The notes under the pieces: generated by a model
Seen by the model: the letters and a program-made list of their open reading frames with translations, nothing else
What the model was told of the DNA's origin: nothing
Databases searched by the model: none
In this document: in pieces, positions 18,740-27,267 of the stretch
Position numbering within the stretch: the first letter of the stretch is position 1
Layout: the number at the start of each line of letters is the position of its first letter
Assembly: GCA_947522735.1 (NCBI GenBank)
Contig: CANNTZ010000003.1
Coordinates: 1 to 64,000, forward strand
Direction of reading: 5' to 3'
Length of the DNA stretch: 64,000 nucleotides
DNA from: an uncultured Oscillospiraceae bacterium
GTDB lineage: Bacteria > Bacillota > Clostridia > Oscillospirales > Ruminococcaceae
Made by a program: the position numbers and the translations under genes

Positions 18740-19795
18740 ATGGAGACCTCGTTTGCAGAGTTTTTCTCGCAGATGATACACAGTCCGGCGCTGCTGGTGA
18801 CGGTGCTGCTCACGCTTGGCGTGGTGCTTGTCAACGGCTGGACCGACGCGCCCAACGCAATCGCCACCTGCGTCTCGACGCGCGCGATGAGGCCGAAGGC
18901 GGCAATAATGATGGCTGCGGCGCTCAACTTTCTCGGAGTGCTGCTCATGACGCTCGTCAACTCCCGCGTCGCGTTCACCATCTATAACATGGTCGATTTC
19001 GGCGACAAGACCGGCGACGCGCTGCTGGCGCTGTGCGCCGCGATGCTCGCAATAGTCGTCTGGGCGACGGCGGCGTGGTGGTTCGGCATCCCGACGAGCG
19101 AATCGCATGCGCTCATCGCCGGAATCTCCGGTGCGGCGATAGCGATACACGGCGGCTTTGAGGGCATCAACGGACGCGAATGGATAAAGGTGATCTACGG
19201 GCTGGTGCTCTCGACGCTGCTCGGCTTTGTGCTGGGCTGGGCTGCGGCCAAGCTGACAGAGCTGCTGTTCCGGCGCTCCGACAGGCGCCGTGCCAACGGC
19301 TTCTTCAGCAGCGCTCAGATTGCCGGCGGCGCGGCGATGGCCTTCATGCACGGCGCGCAGGACGGCCAGAAATTTATCGGCGTGTTCCTGCTGGGAATAG
19401 CGCTCGCAGGAGGCAGCTCCTATGGCGCGGCGGTGACGGCGCCGCTCTGGCTGATGATGCTTGTCTCGGCCGTGATGACGCTCGGCACCTCGATAGGCGG
19501 TTATCGCATAATCAAGGCGGTCGGCATGGATATGGTGAAGCTGGACAAATATCAGGGCTTCTCGGCGGACACCGCAGCGGCTGTCTGTCTGCTGCTCTCC
19601 TCTCTGACCGGCATACCCGTCAGCACCACGCACACCAAGACCACCGCGATAATGGGCGTCGGCGCGGCAAAGCGGCTTAGCTCGGTCAACTGGGGCGTCG
19701 TGCGCGAGATGGTGCTCGCGTGGGTGCTCACCTTTCCGGGCTGCGGCGCTATAGCATATATAATGGTAAAGCTGTTCCTGCTTATATTCAGATGA
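18740..19795 (+). CDS. Inorganic phosphate transporter, PiT family
   Basis: This 351-residue membrane protein has the duplicated PiT signatures GWTDAPNAIATCV (about residue 34) and STTHTKTTAIMGVGA (near 295), plus GIPTSESHAL and HGAQDGQKFIG. These line the cation/phosphate path. It carries about ten hydrophobic segments. AAAAAGGAG ten bases upstream of the ATG at 18740 fixes the start; longer in-frame readings run into non-coding leader. It is followed 23 bp later by a DUF47 gene, the standard partner of Pit. Confidence 0.92.
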   Translation: METSFAEFFSQMIHSPALLVTVLLTLGVVLVNGWTDAPNAIATCVSTRAMRPKAAIMMAAALNFLGVLLMTLVNSRVAFTIYNMVDFGDKTGDALLALCAAMLAIVVWATAAWWFGIPTSESHALIAGISGAAIAIHGGFEGINGREWIKVIYGLVLSTLLGFVLGWAAAKLTELLFRRSDRRRANGFFSSAQIAGGAAMAFMHGAQDGQKFIGVFLLGIALAGGSSYGAAVTAPLWLMMLVSAVMTLGTSIGGYRIIKAVGMDMVKLDKYQGFSADTAAAVCLLLSSLTGIPVSTTHTKTTAIMGVGAAKRLSSVNWGVVREMVLAWVLTFPGCGAIAYIMVKLFLLIFR

Positions 19796-19818
19796 CTCGG
19801 TGAAACGGAGGAATTTTT

Positions 19819-20445
19819 ATGGCTGGCAAAAAAGGCAACGATTATTTTGAGATGTTCGTGCGGCTTGCCGATTTTTCGTGCAGCGCGGCAAAGCAGCTCT
19901 GCGGGATAATCGGGCGCTTCGACCCCGAAAAGATGCCGGAGGAGATGAAGAGTATGCACGTCATCGAGCACTCCGCCGACGTTGAGAAGCACAACATGAT
20001 GAAGCTGCTCGCGCGCGAATTTATCACGCCCATCGAGCGCGAGGACATCTTCCTGCTCGCGCAGGAGCTGGACAATGTGACCGACTCAATCGACGACGTG
20101 ACAATGCGCATATACATGTACAACATCCGCGCGATACGTCCGGACGCCGTGCGGTTCGCGCAGCTCATCCAGCGCTGCACCGACGCGCTGCGCGAGGCCA
20201 TGGCGGCGTTTTCCGATTTCCGCAAGCACTCAGCGAAGGTGAACGAGTGCGTCATCACGGTCAACGCTCTCGAGGAGGAGGGCGACCGGCTCTACACCGA
20301 GGCGATACGCCGTCTCTACTGCTCCGGCCTCGGACACCTTGAGATTATCGCCTGGACCGAGGTGTTCGAGCGGCTCGAAATGTGCTGCGACGCCTGCGAG
20401 CACGTCTCGGACGTCATAGAGAGCGTCGTCATGAAGAACACCTGA
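19819..20445 (+). CDS. DUF47 (PhoU-like) family protein, Pit accessory protein
   Basis: This 208-residue, mostly helical protein has repeated acidic metal-binding motifs of the E/DxxxD type, as in PhoU (HVIEHSADVEKHNMMK, ELDNVTDSIDDVT, CDACEHVSDVIESV). DUF47 proteins sit beside Pit transporters and are thought to control phosphate entry. A CGGAGG site precedes the ATG. It is second in the operon and is followed by a terminator. Confidence 0.9.
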   Translation: MAGKKGNDYFEMFVRLADFSCSAAKQLCGIIGRFDPEKMPEEMKSMHVIEHSADVEKHNMMKLLAREFITPIEREDIFLLAQELDNVTDSIDDVTMRIYMYNIRAIRPDAVRFAQLIQRCTDALREAMAAFSDFRKHSAKVNECVITVNALEEEGDRLYTEAIRRLYCSGLGHLEIIAWTEVFERLEMCCDACEHVSDVIESVVMKNT

Positions 20446-20459
20446 TAAGCTCAATTTGA

Positions 20460-20498
20460 GCCGCCGGAAGCGTCACGCTCTCGGCGGCATATTTTTTT
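20460..20498 (+). terminator. Rho-independent terminator of pit-DUF47
   Basis: GCCGCCG (20460-20466) pairs with CGGCGGC (20482-20488) and TTTTTTT follows closely. It overlaps the 3' end of the convergent M32 peptidase gene. Confidence 0.8.
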
Positions 20499-21981
20499 CC
20501 GCCTTTTCGATGAGGTAGTCGCAGTAGACGTCGGGATCAAGCTCGCCGATGACGCCGCGCAGCAGCTCGTCCGGCCTTTTGAAGCAGCCGAAGCGATGGA
20601 TACGCTCGCGCAGCCATGCGGTGACGCGGGCGAGGTTGCCCGCCTTTATCTCCCCGAAAACGTCGAAATCCTTTTGCATCATCCGCAGCATCTGCACCGC
20701 ATAGGCGCTGCCGAGCGCATAGGACGGGAAATAGCCCAGAGAGCCTCCAGACCAGTGGGAATCCTGCAAAACGCCGCGCGTATCGTCCGGAACCTCTACG
20801 CCGAGGTATTCCTTATACATGCGATTCCACTCGGCGGGCAACTGTGCGACGTCAAGCTCGCCGGAGATCAGCCGCTTTTCCAGCTCGTAGCGCACCATGA
20901 TGTGCAGTGGATATGTAAGCTCGTCCGCCTCGGTGCGGATGAGTGACGGCTGCGACCTGTTCACCGCACGGGTGAACCGCTCCACGCTCACGCCCTCCAG
21001 CTGCTCGGGGAACAGCTCCCTGAGTCTGGGCAGAATGAGCGACACGAACTCCTCTGAGCGCCCGACGATGTTCTCGTAAAACCGCGACTGGCTCTCATGT
21101 ATTCCCATGCTCGAGCCTCCGGCGAGCGCGGTGTAGTCGTACTCTCCGTCAACTCCCAGCTCGTAAAGTGCATGTCCGCCCTCGTGGACGACGCTGTACA
21201 TCGAGGATACGAGGTTGTTTGCGATATAGTGGGTGGTTATACGCACGTCGTTGTGGTTGAATTCAAGCGTGAACGGGTGCTCGGTCTCGGCGATGCCACA
21301 GTGCGCACGGTCAAGCCCCATCAGCTCCATGAGATAATCGGAGAACACGCGCTGCTTATCGACGGGATAATCCCGGAAGAGGAAGCCGTCGTCCGGCTGG
21401 ATGCGCTGCGGAAGCGATTTTATCACCGGCACAAGGCGTTCGCGCAGACGCGCGAAAAACTTGTCCAGCGAAGCCATCGACGTCCCCCGCTCGTATTTGT
21501 CGAGCAGCACGTCGTAGGGCGCCTTGCTCGGGTCAAAATATCCCGCGAATTTGCGGTTCGCCTCGACAATCCTTTCAAGATATGGCCGGAACAGCTCGAA
21601 GTCGTTGGTCTCCTTGGCGGTGTGCCATCTGTTCTCCGCGTCGTTAACCAGCATCTGATATTCGACGTACTCCTTCATCGGTATCTTCGTCATGTCGTCG
21701 TAGCTCCGCTTCAGCTCCTCCGCCTCGCGGAGGGTCTTGCGGTCGAAAAGATCCGCGTTGGCAAGCACATATTCGAGCAGCGCGCCGGTCTCGTCATTGA
21801 CCAGTAGCTTGTACTCCTCCTCACTGAGCACACCGAGCGCACGCGAACGCCCCTCCGCGGTATCGCGCGGAGCCGCCGTGACGGAATCAAGATAGATTGA
21901 GCTTTGCGCAAAATAATACGCATATTGTTTGCTTTGCAGCTCTCCGAGCTTTTCAAGCGCGGATTCCGGAGTAAAATCCAT
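20473..21981 (-). CDS. M32-family metallocarboxypeptidase (Taq carboxypeptidase type)
   Basis: This 502-residue enzyme has the normal length and helical make-up for M32. The zinc motif HEGGH lies at 266-270, and the downstream glutamate ligand is in the HESQSRFYEN segment about 30 residues later. The FNHNDVRITT segment before the active site is also typical. It is cytoplasmic and removes C-terminal residues from peptides with broad specificity. The start at 21981 is set by GAGGAGGT; a longer frame begins without a site. It could receive peptides imported by the peptide transporter of this genome. Confidence 0.92.
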   Translation of the reverse strand: MDFTPESALEKLGELQSKQYAYYFAQSSIYLDSVTAAPRDTAEGRSRALGVLSEEEYKLLVNDETGALLEYVLANADLFDRKTLREAEELKRSYDDMTKIPMKEYVEYQMLVNDAENRWHTAKETNDFELFRPYLERIVEANRKFAGYFDPSKAPYDVLLDKYERGTSMASLDKFFARLRERLVPVIKSLPQRIQPDDGFLFRDYPVDKQRVFSDYLMELMGLDRAHCGIAETEHPFTLEFNHNDVRITTHYIANNLVSSMYSVVHEGGHALYELGVDGEYDYTALAGGSSMGIHESQSRFYENIVGRSEEFVSLILPRLRELFPEQLEGVSVERFTRAVNRSQPSLIRTEADELTYPLHIMVRYELEKRLISGELDVAQLPAEWNRMYKEYLGVEVPDDTRGVLQDSHWSGGSLGYFPSYALGSAYAVQMLRMMQKDFDVFGEIKAGNLARVTAWLRERIHRFGCFKRPDELLRGVIGELDPDVYCDYLIEKAEKNMPPRA

Positions 21982-22068
21982 AAAATCGACCTCCTCAGAA
22001 TTTTGGCGGGACGAGCGCAAAACGCCCGGCCCGCCGTTGATATGTGACAATTCAATTGACAGACGCTT

Positions 22069-22728
22069 TTAAATGACGCGCTGGCCGTTTATCGTGAGCT
22101 GAAACTTCATCCCCAGCCTTTCCGCGGCCTTGCGGCAGAGTATCATACGAGTCAGGAATATCTCGAAGTAGTCCATAATCGAGCAGTAGGTCGTATCGAT
22201 TTCGAGCGTCAGCTCAAAGACGGAGCGATCCTCGCTGATGGAGAATTTCGAGCTTTTGACGGAATAGTTGACACGGTCGTGGATATCGAAGGATGTGATG
22301 TCCTGATTGCGCACGCGGCTGCGGCGAACGTCGGTCTTGTCGCCAAGAATAAGCGCGGCGGCGATGGGATTGACGGCGACTGCGGTGCCCTCGTCGTGGT
22401 TGCCGATGGCGGTGGTTATGGTGGCGATATCGTCCGGTGACGCTCCCATTCGATCAAGGATGCGGAACGCCATGACGGCGCCGCTCTGCGCATGATCAAT
22501 GCGGTTGACGAGATTGCCGATATCGTGGAGATAGCCCGCTATCTGCGCCAGCTCCACCTCCCGCTCACTGTAGCCGAGCGTTGTGAGGATATATTTTGCC
22601 ACTGACGCGACGCGTGTGACGTGCGCAAAGCTGTGCTCGGTGAAGCCGAGCGCTATCAGCGATTCGTCCGCGCGGGTGATGTACGTCCTTATCGCCGGGT
22701 CTTTCCTTATCTCTTCAAGGGTTATCAT
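22069..22728 (-). CDS. HD-domain phosphohydrolase-like protein
   Basis: This 219-residue protein has an HD fold: H near residue 36, the HD pair in GYLHDIGN (about 66-73), H in RIDHAQSG and a further NHDEG near 110. These metal ligands suggest an active phosphohydrolase, possibly acting on a nucleotide or on a nucleotide second messenger. A beta-rich tail follows. It lies 16 bp after phoU on the same strand and probably shares its transcript. The substrate is unknown. Confidence 0.8.
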   Translation of the reverse strand: MITLEEIRKDPAIRTYITRADESLIALGFTEHSFAHVTRVASVAKYILTTLGYSEREVELAQIAGYLHDIGNLVNRIDHAQSGAVMAFRILDRMGASPDDIATITTAIGNHDEGTAVAVNPIAAALILGDKTDVRRSRVRNQDITSFDIHDRVNYSVKSSKFSISEDRSVFELTLEIDTTYCSIMDYFEIFLTRMILCRKAAERLGMKFQLTINGQRVI

Positions 22729-22744
22729 TCCGCTCTGCGGCTCC

Positions 22745-23386
22745 TTATTTCTTGTAGTGCTCGCCGGTGATGGAGAACTCCGCCCACTCGGCGATATTTA
22801 CGGCGTGGTCTCCGATGCGTTCGAGATACTTCGCTATCATCAGCAGGTCGAGCGCGTAGCCGCTGTTTGAGGGGTCGGCTGCTATCAGCGAGATCAGCTC
22901 CTCCTTGATGCGGCTGAAAAAGTCGTCCACTACGTCGTCGTATTCCATGACGGTGCGTGCGAGCGCAAGATCCTGACTGACGTACGCCTCGATGCTGTCT
23001 GTCACCATCTTTATCGTCGCGCCCGCCATGCCGCCGATATCGACGCCCTCCTTCGCGCGCACGCCCGCAATGGCGACAATCTCCGCAATATCCGCAGCCT
23101 GATCGCCTATACGCTCCATATCCGTTATCATCTTGAGCGCCGCCGAGATCTGCCGGAGCTGATGCAACGCCGGCTGCTCAAGCAGCAGCTTGAGGCACAT
23201 CGACTCTATCTCGCGCTCCTTGGAATCGATTAGCTTGTCTGTCTCCATCGCCTTGGAGGCAAGCGCCGTGTCTCCGCTGAGCAGCGCCTTGGACGCCGCG
23301 GCTATCGCGACCTCGCACAGCGCGCCCATCGAGATTATCCTGTCTGTCAGTCTGCCGAGTTTTTCCGGAGCGCAGCCTTTATCCAT
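22745..23386 (-). CDS. phoU: PhoU-type phosphate uptake regulator
   Basis: This 213-residue protein consists of two three-helix-bundle repeats with acidic metal motifs (ALASKAMETDKLIDSKEREIE near residue 40 and ARTVMEYDDVVDDFFSRIKEE near 140). ITDMERIGDQAADIAE and AKYLERIGDHAVNIAEWAEF are the classic PhoU repeats. It tempers phosphate import and signalling. No pst genes are adjacent, but the Pit-DUF47 operon lies 3 kb away, which points to a shared phosphate role. Confidence 0.93.
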   Translation of the reverse strand: MDKGCAPEKLGRLTDRIISMGALCEVAIAAASKALLSGDTALASKAMETDKLIDSKEREIESMCLKLLLEQPALHQLRQISAALKMITDMERIGDQAADIAEIVAIAGVRAKEGVDIGGMAGATIKMVTDSIEAYVSQDLALARTVMEYDDVVDDFFSRIKEELISLIAADPSNSGYALDLLMIAKYLERIGDHAVNIAEWAEFSITGEHYKK

Positions 23387-23437
23387 ATATGATCATTCCC
23401 TTTCGTGGAAATTGATTCTTTTCGTTTTGCGCGCATA

Positions 23438-24106
23438 TCAGTAGTAGCTTTCCTCCGGCGTCGGCTCAAGCCGGCGCACCTGCGATATATCGCCGGAGAG
23501 CAGTGCGATTACGCCCTTATAAAGCAGCGACGGATCCTTGAGAAAGTTGTCTCTGATAAATTCCGCGAGCTCATGGGAGGGCACGTACATCGAGACGCTC
23601 AAAAGCTCGGCGCCGACGTCGTTTACGGTGATCTCAACTCGCCAACCGTCCGCGTCGCGGCGTATTTCCGCGCGGTTGCCGCATTCGCGCGCCGCCTTTG
23701 CGAGCACTCCGGTCGCCGCGGCATAGACCTTCTCACGCAGTGCCAGCGGCAGGGTGGGCTCAAGCAGCAGCGCGTTCTCGCGGCTTGCCGGAGACACGGT
23801 ATAATAGCCTGTGCGCCGCGCGGCATAGGGGGCGCTTGGCGCAAAATAGCTGTCAAGCGGCTTGAGTCCGCGGAAGAGCTCGTCCTTTTCTATCTCGGAA
23901 AGCTGTCCCTCGACGATGAGATCTGCGACGGCTCCGGTGAATTCAAAATAATTGACGAACTGCTCGCTGACGAGCGCCTCCATCATGTTCTCCACCGTCA
24001 TCGGCTTGCCCACCTTCGCGAGCATCCAGCAGATCAGCAGCTTTATCTCAAAATCGTAATCCGGGCCGCCAAGCGCAACGCCGGATCTCACAACGGAATT
24101 ATTCAC
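23438..24106 (-). CDS. DUF4364-family protein
   Basis: The protein resembles DUF4364 proteins of Clostridia: an N-terminal winged-helix-like segment (FEIKLLICWMLAKVGKPM, then a YFEFTGAVADLIVEGQL stretch) and a C-terminal alpha/beta part. I place the start at the GTG at 24106 because GGAGGG lies nine bases upstream. The ATG at 24127 has no site. The family has no experimentally defined role that I can name; a DNA-binding role is inference from the N-terminal fold. It is 51 bp upstream of phoU. Confidence 0.7.
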   Translation of the reverse strand: MNNSVVRSGVALGGPDYDFEIKLLICWMLAKVGKPMTVENMMEALVSEQFVNYFEFTGAVADLIVEGQLSEIEKDELFRGLKPLDSYFAPSAPYAARRTGYYTVSPASRENALLLEPTLPLALREKVYAAATGVLAKAARECGNRAEIRRDADGWRVEITVNDVGAELLSVSMYVPSHELAEFIRDNFLKDPSLLYKGVIALLSGDISQVRRLEPTPEESYY

Positions 24107-24202
24107 GATACCCTTCCCTCCCGTCATTCTATTAATATAGTATATCACATTTTGCCGCCTGTGAAAAGCCAAATCTGCGGCGAAAATGCGAATGTGCAAA
24201 AT

Positions 24203-24256
24203 AAAAACACCGCCAAGCCGTGCGGCCTGTTAACCGCGCGGATCGGTGGCGTTTTT
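24203..24256 (-). terminator. Bidirectional terminator-like hairpin after the rsmD-coaD operon
   Basis: A long imperfect stem starts AAAAAC...GTTTTT, with more than 15 paired bases and T-runs on both strands. On the minus strand it follows the coiled-coil protein gene that ends at 24280. Confidence 0.7.
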
Positions 24257-24279
24257 GTCTGTGGTGCGTTTTTTCTGCG

Positions 24280-24732
24280 TCATGATCTCTTCTGGCGAAG
24301 CGCCTGCCGTGTGTTTTTGACGTCGGAGAGCGCATCGGAGAGCGACTGCTCGGTGTTTTTCAGGATGCCGTCGGCAAATTCTCCGGCGGCGTAGCGCATC
24401 TCCTTCGCCTTCGTCTGGGCGGCGGAAAGTATCTCCGTCGCCTTTTCCTGCGATTGCTTGACGATCTCCTGCTCGGAGACGAGCACCTTTGCGCGCTCCT
24501 CGGCGCGGTGGATTATCGTATCGGATTCACGCTTGGCGATGGCGAGTATCTCGGCCCGGTCGGCGACGATGGCCTTTGCCTGACGTATTTCGGTGGGCAG
24601 GTTCAGCCGGATATCGTCCAGCAGCTCTCTGACGCGCTCGGCGTCAACCACGCAGCGTCCGCCGGAGAGCGGCAGACCCCACGCCTTATCCAGAAGCTCA
24701 TCCAGAGTGTCCAGGATCTCTTCAATGTTCAT
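24280..24732 (-). CDS. Coiled-coil protein of the rsmD-coaD operon, unknown function
   Basis: This 150-residue soluble protein is almost wholly helical, with a long coiled coil rich in A, E, K and R (about 45-130). It starts with a short acidic N-terminal helix and GLPLSGGRCVVD. Similar small proteins sit after coaD in many Clostridia and are often annotated as ATPases by resemblance to V-ATPase stalk subunits. No nucleotide-binding motif is visible, so I do not support that name. AGAAGG nine bases upstream favours the ATG at 24732. Confidence 0.75.
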   Translation of the reverse strand: MNIEEILDTLDELLDKAWGLPLSGGRCVVDAERVRELLDDIRLNLPTEIRQAKAIVADRAEILAIAKRESDTIIHRAEERAKVLVSEQEIVKQSQEKATEILSAAQTKAKEMRYAAGEFADGILKNTEQSLSDALSDVKNTRQALRQKRS

Positions 24733-24770
24733 AAGCTCATCCCTTCTCCGCAAAAATCAAAAATCGTTCG

Positions 24771-25259
24771 TCATACATTCCCGCTGCACAGCCTGTCGCG
24801 TATGCGGTCGTGTATCTCAGGCGGCACGAAGCGGGAGAAATCGCCGCCGAAAGCTGCAATCTGCTTGACTGCGCTGGAGCTGAGATATAGATATTCGGTG
24901 CTGGTGGTGAGAAAAAGCGTGTCGGCGGTGTCAAGCAGCTGGCGGTTGACCAGCGCCATCTGAAATTCGTACTCAAAGTCGGTCATCGCGCGCAGACCCT
25001 TGACAATCACACTGTCCTCGTGCTGGCGTACATAGTTTACGAGCAGCCCGTCGTAGATATCCACGCAGACGTTGGGGATATCGGCGGTGACCTCGCGCAG
25101 CATATCGGCGCGCTCCTCGGCGCTGAAGGCGGGGATCTTGGAGGTGTTGACGACGACAAGCACGACGACCCTGTCAAAGAGCCGCGCGGCGCGCCGGATT
25201 ATATCGAGGTGTCCAAGCGTTACCGGGTCAAAGCTGCCCGGGCAGATAGCTGTTTTCAT
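24771..25259 (-). CDS. coaD: Phosphopantetheine adenylyltransferase
   Basis: This 162-residue enzyme has the nucleotidyltransferase motif GSFDPVTLGH (8-17), the substrate-binding IVKGLRAMTDFEYE segment (near 85) and the family motif YLYLSSSAVKQIA near residue 125. It makes dephospho-CoA from phosphopantetheine and ATP in the cytoplasm. The neighbours rsmD (upstream) and a coiled-coil protein (downstream) form the usual clostridial cluster. Confidence 0.95.
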   Translation of the reverse strand: MKTAICPGSFDPVTLGHLDIIRRAARLFDRVVVLVVVNTSKIPAFSAEERADMLREVTADIPNVCVDIYDGLLVNYVRQHEDSVIVKGLRAMTDFEYEFQMALVNRQLLDTADTLFLTTSTEYLYLSSSAVKQIAAFGGDFSRFVPPEIHDRIRDRLCSGNV

Positions 25260-25319
25260 TGTGATATGGCACGATGCGCCCTGAAAGCGTGTTCCGGGGC
25301 GCTTCCTTTCTGGAATTGG

Positions 25320-25865
25320 TTATTTCCGCTCCGCGCGGCGGTACATATGGAAGGTGTTACGTCCGTACCGATACATTCTGACGCGCTCAAATCCGCCCAC
25401 GCAGTCCGGCATATAGACGTCTCTGTCCGTCTCGCAGATAATCACGCCGCCCTCGGAGGCGATATCCGCGCACAGCGGCAGCGCCTGTGCGGCAAGCTCC
25501 GAGGCGTAGGGGGGATCGAGAAAAATAATATCGAATTTTTCGCGCGTGCTCTTCAAAAAGGCAAGCGCATCCATCCTTGCAACGCGCGCGGATTTCATCA
25601 GCCCGGTGGAATTGAGATTGCCAAGCATTACGGAATACGCCTCGGCCGAGCTGTCAACAAAAACCGCAAAGCGCGCGCCGCGGCTGAGCGCCTCGATGCC
25701 GAGCTGTCCCGAGCCTGCGAACAGATCGAGTATGCTCGCCTGCTCGAGCTCAAACTGTATTGCCGAAAATATGGCTTCCTTTGCCTTCCCGGAGGTGGGA
25801 CGCGTTTCAAGTCCCTCCGGCGTTTCGAGCCGCCGCCCTCTTGCCAAACCTGTAATAACTCTCAT
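25320..25865 (-). CDS. rsmD: 16S rRNA (guanine(966)-N(2))-methyltransferase
   Basis: This 181-residue Rossmann methyltransferase begins MRVITGLARGR, followed by RPTSGKAKEAIF. The SAM motif is LDLFAGSGQLGIEALSRGA (about 46-64) and the catalytic DPPY lies in IIFLDPPYA (near 115). It methylates G966 in 16S rRNA during 30S assembly. No ribosome-binding site precedes the ATG, and the -10 box ends only nine bases upstream, so the message may be leaderless. Confidence 0.93.
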   Translation of the reverse strand: MRVITGLARGRRLETPEGLETRPTSGKAKEAIFSAIQFELEQASILDLFAGSGQLGIEALSRGARFAVFVDSSAEAYSVMLGNLNSTGLMKSARVARMDALAFLKSTREKFDIIFLDPPYASELAAQALPLCADIASEGGVIICETDRDVYMPDCVGGFERVRMYRYGRNTFHMYRRAERK

Positions 25866-25874
25866 AATACAACT

Positions 25875-25903
25875 ATATTATCCTATTTTCCGCGTTTTGT
25901 CAA
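25875..25903 (-). promoter_or_regulatory. Sigma-A promoter of the rsmD-coaD operon
   Basis: On the minus strand, TTGACA (25903-25898) and TAATAT (25880-25875) have a 17-bp spacer. The expected start point falls within a few bases of the rsmD ATG at 25865. Confidence 0.75.
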
Positions 25904-25965
25904 CATATAATCCGTGAATACGCGGGATTAATACAGCGGCGGCAGCACCGTCCGTCCTCCGCGTT

Positions 25966-27249
25966 TTATTCCGACCTTGCGCCAAGCGCCCGCCTGCCTA
26001 TATCCCTCCGGCAGTGCTTGCCCTCAAAATCGATGCCGTCCATCGCCGCATATGCTCCTGCGAGCGCCTCTTTGAGGGTGGGGGCGGTGCAGGCCGCGCC
26101 AAGCACTCGTCCTCCGGCGGTGACAAACTCGCCGTTTTCGCGCGCCGTTCCGGCGTGGAATATCTCGGCGTCCGGGCGCTGTCCGTGCTCGTCAAGCCCG
26201 TGTATAACGCAGCCCTTTTTATATTTCACGGGATATCCGCCGCTTGCCGCAATAACGCACGCCGCAGCACCATCCCGCCAGCGGATATCCAGCTCCGCCA
26301 GCCTCTCCTCGCTGACCGCACGCATTATCGAGAACAGATCCGTCTCCAGCAGCGGCAGCACCACCTGCGTCTCCGGATCGCCAAAGCGGCAGTTGTATTC
26401 GATCACCTTCGGCCCGTCCGGCGTCAGCATCAGCCCAAAGTAGAGACAGCCTCTGAACGGCCGTCCCTCGCCGCACATCGCGCGCACCGTCGGCAGGAAT
26501 ATCCGTCTCATGCACTCGTCGGCTATTTCCTCCGTATAGAACGGGTTGGGCGCCACCGTGCCCATACCGCCCGTGTTCAGTCCATTGTCGCCGTCAAGCG
26601 CGCGCTTGTGATCCATCGACGAGACCATCGGGCGTATCGTCCGGCCGTCGGTGAAAGCGAGCACCGAAACCTCCGGGCCGGTGAGAAATTCCTCCACAAC
26701 CACCTTGTTCCCGCTCTCGCCGAACACCTTATCCTCCATTATGGAGCGGAGCGCCGCGGCGGCCTCCTCCTCGCTCTGCGCTATGACGACGCCCTTGCCG
26801 AGCGCGAGGCCATCCGCCTTGACAACCGCCGGATAGCGGTTCCTCTCCTTTATATAACCGAGCGCCGCCTGCGGGGAATCGAACACCTCGTAATCCGCAG
26901 TCGGGATGCCGTATTTTTTCATCAACGCCTTGGAAAAAGCCTTGCTCCCCTCGATGATCGCCGCATCCGCATGCGGGCCGAAGCAGGGGACGCCCTCCGC
27001 CTCAAGACGGTCCGTCATGCCCATGACCAGCGGATCGTCCGGCGCAACGACGGCGAAATCGATGTCGTTATCCCTTGCGGCTCGAGCCATCCCGTCAATA
27101 TCCGTCGCACTGACCGGCAGACAGACGGCGTCGCAGGCGATGCCCGCGTTTCCCGGCGCGCAATAGAGCGCGGTTATCTCCGGGCTGCGCGCAAGACTGC
27201 GTATTATCGCGTGCTCACGTCCGCCCGAGCCGACAACAAGAACCCTCAT
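25966..27249 (-). CDS. purD: Phosphoribosylamine-glycine ligase (GARS)
   Basis: This 427-residue ATP-grasp enzyme starts MRVLVVGSGGREHAI, with KADGLALGKGVV near 145 and MDHKRALDGDNGLNTGGMGT near 210. It catalyses the second step of purine synthesis. AGGAGG eight bases before the ATG at 27249 is preferred over an ATG two codons upstream. It is last in the purEMNHD operon. Confidence 0.95.
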   Translation of the reverse strand: MRVLVVGSGGREHAIIRSLARSPEITALYCAPGNAGIACDAVCLPVSATDIDGMARAARDNDIDFAVVAPDDPLVMGMTDRLEAEGVPCFGPHADAAIIEGSKAFSKALMKKYGIPTADYEVFDSPQAALGYIKERNRYPAVVKADGLALGKGVVIAQSEEEAAAALRSIMEDKVFGESGNKVVVEEFLTGPEVSVLAFTDGRTIRPMVSSMDHKRALDGDNGLNTGGMGTVAPNPFYTEEIADECMRRIFLPTVRAMCGEGRPFRGCLYFGLMLTPDGPKVIEYNCRFGDPETQVVLPLLETDLFSIMRAVSEERLAELDIRWRDGAAACVIAASGGYPVKYKKGCVIHGLDEHGQRPDAEIFHAGTARENGEFVTAGGRVLGAACTAPTLKEALAGAYAAMDGIDFEGKHCRRDIGRRALGARSE

Positions 27250-27267
27250 ATACATATCCTCCTGCGT

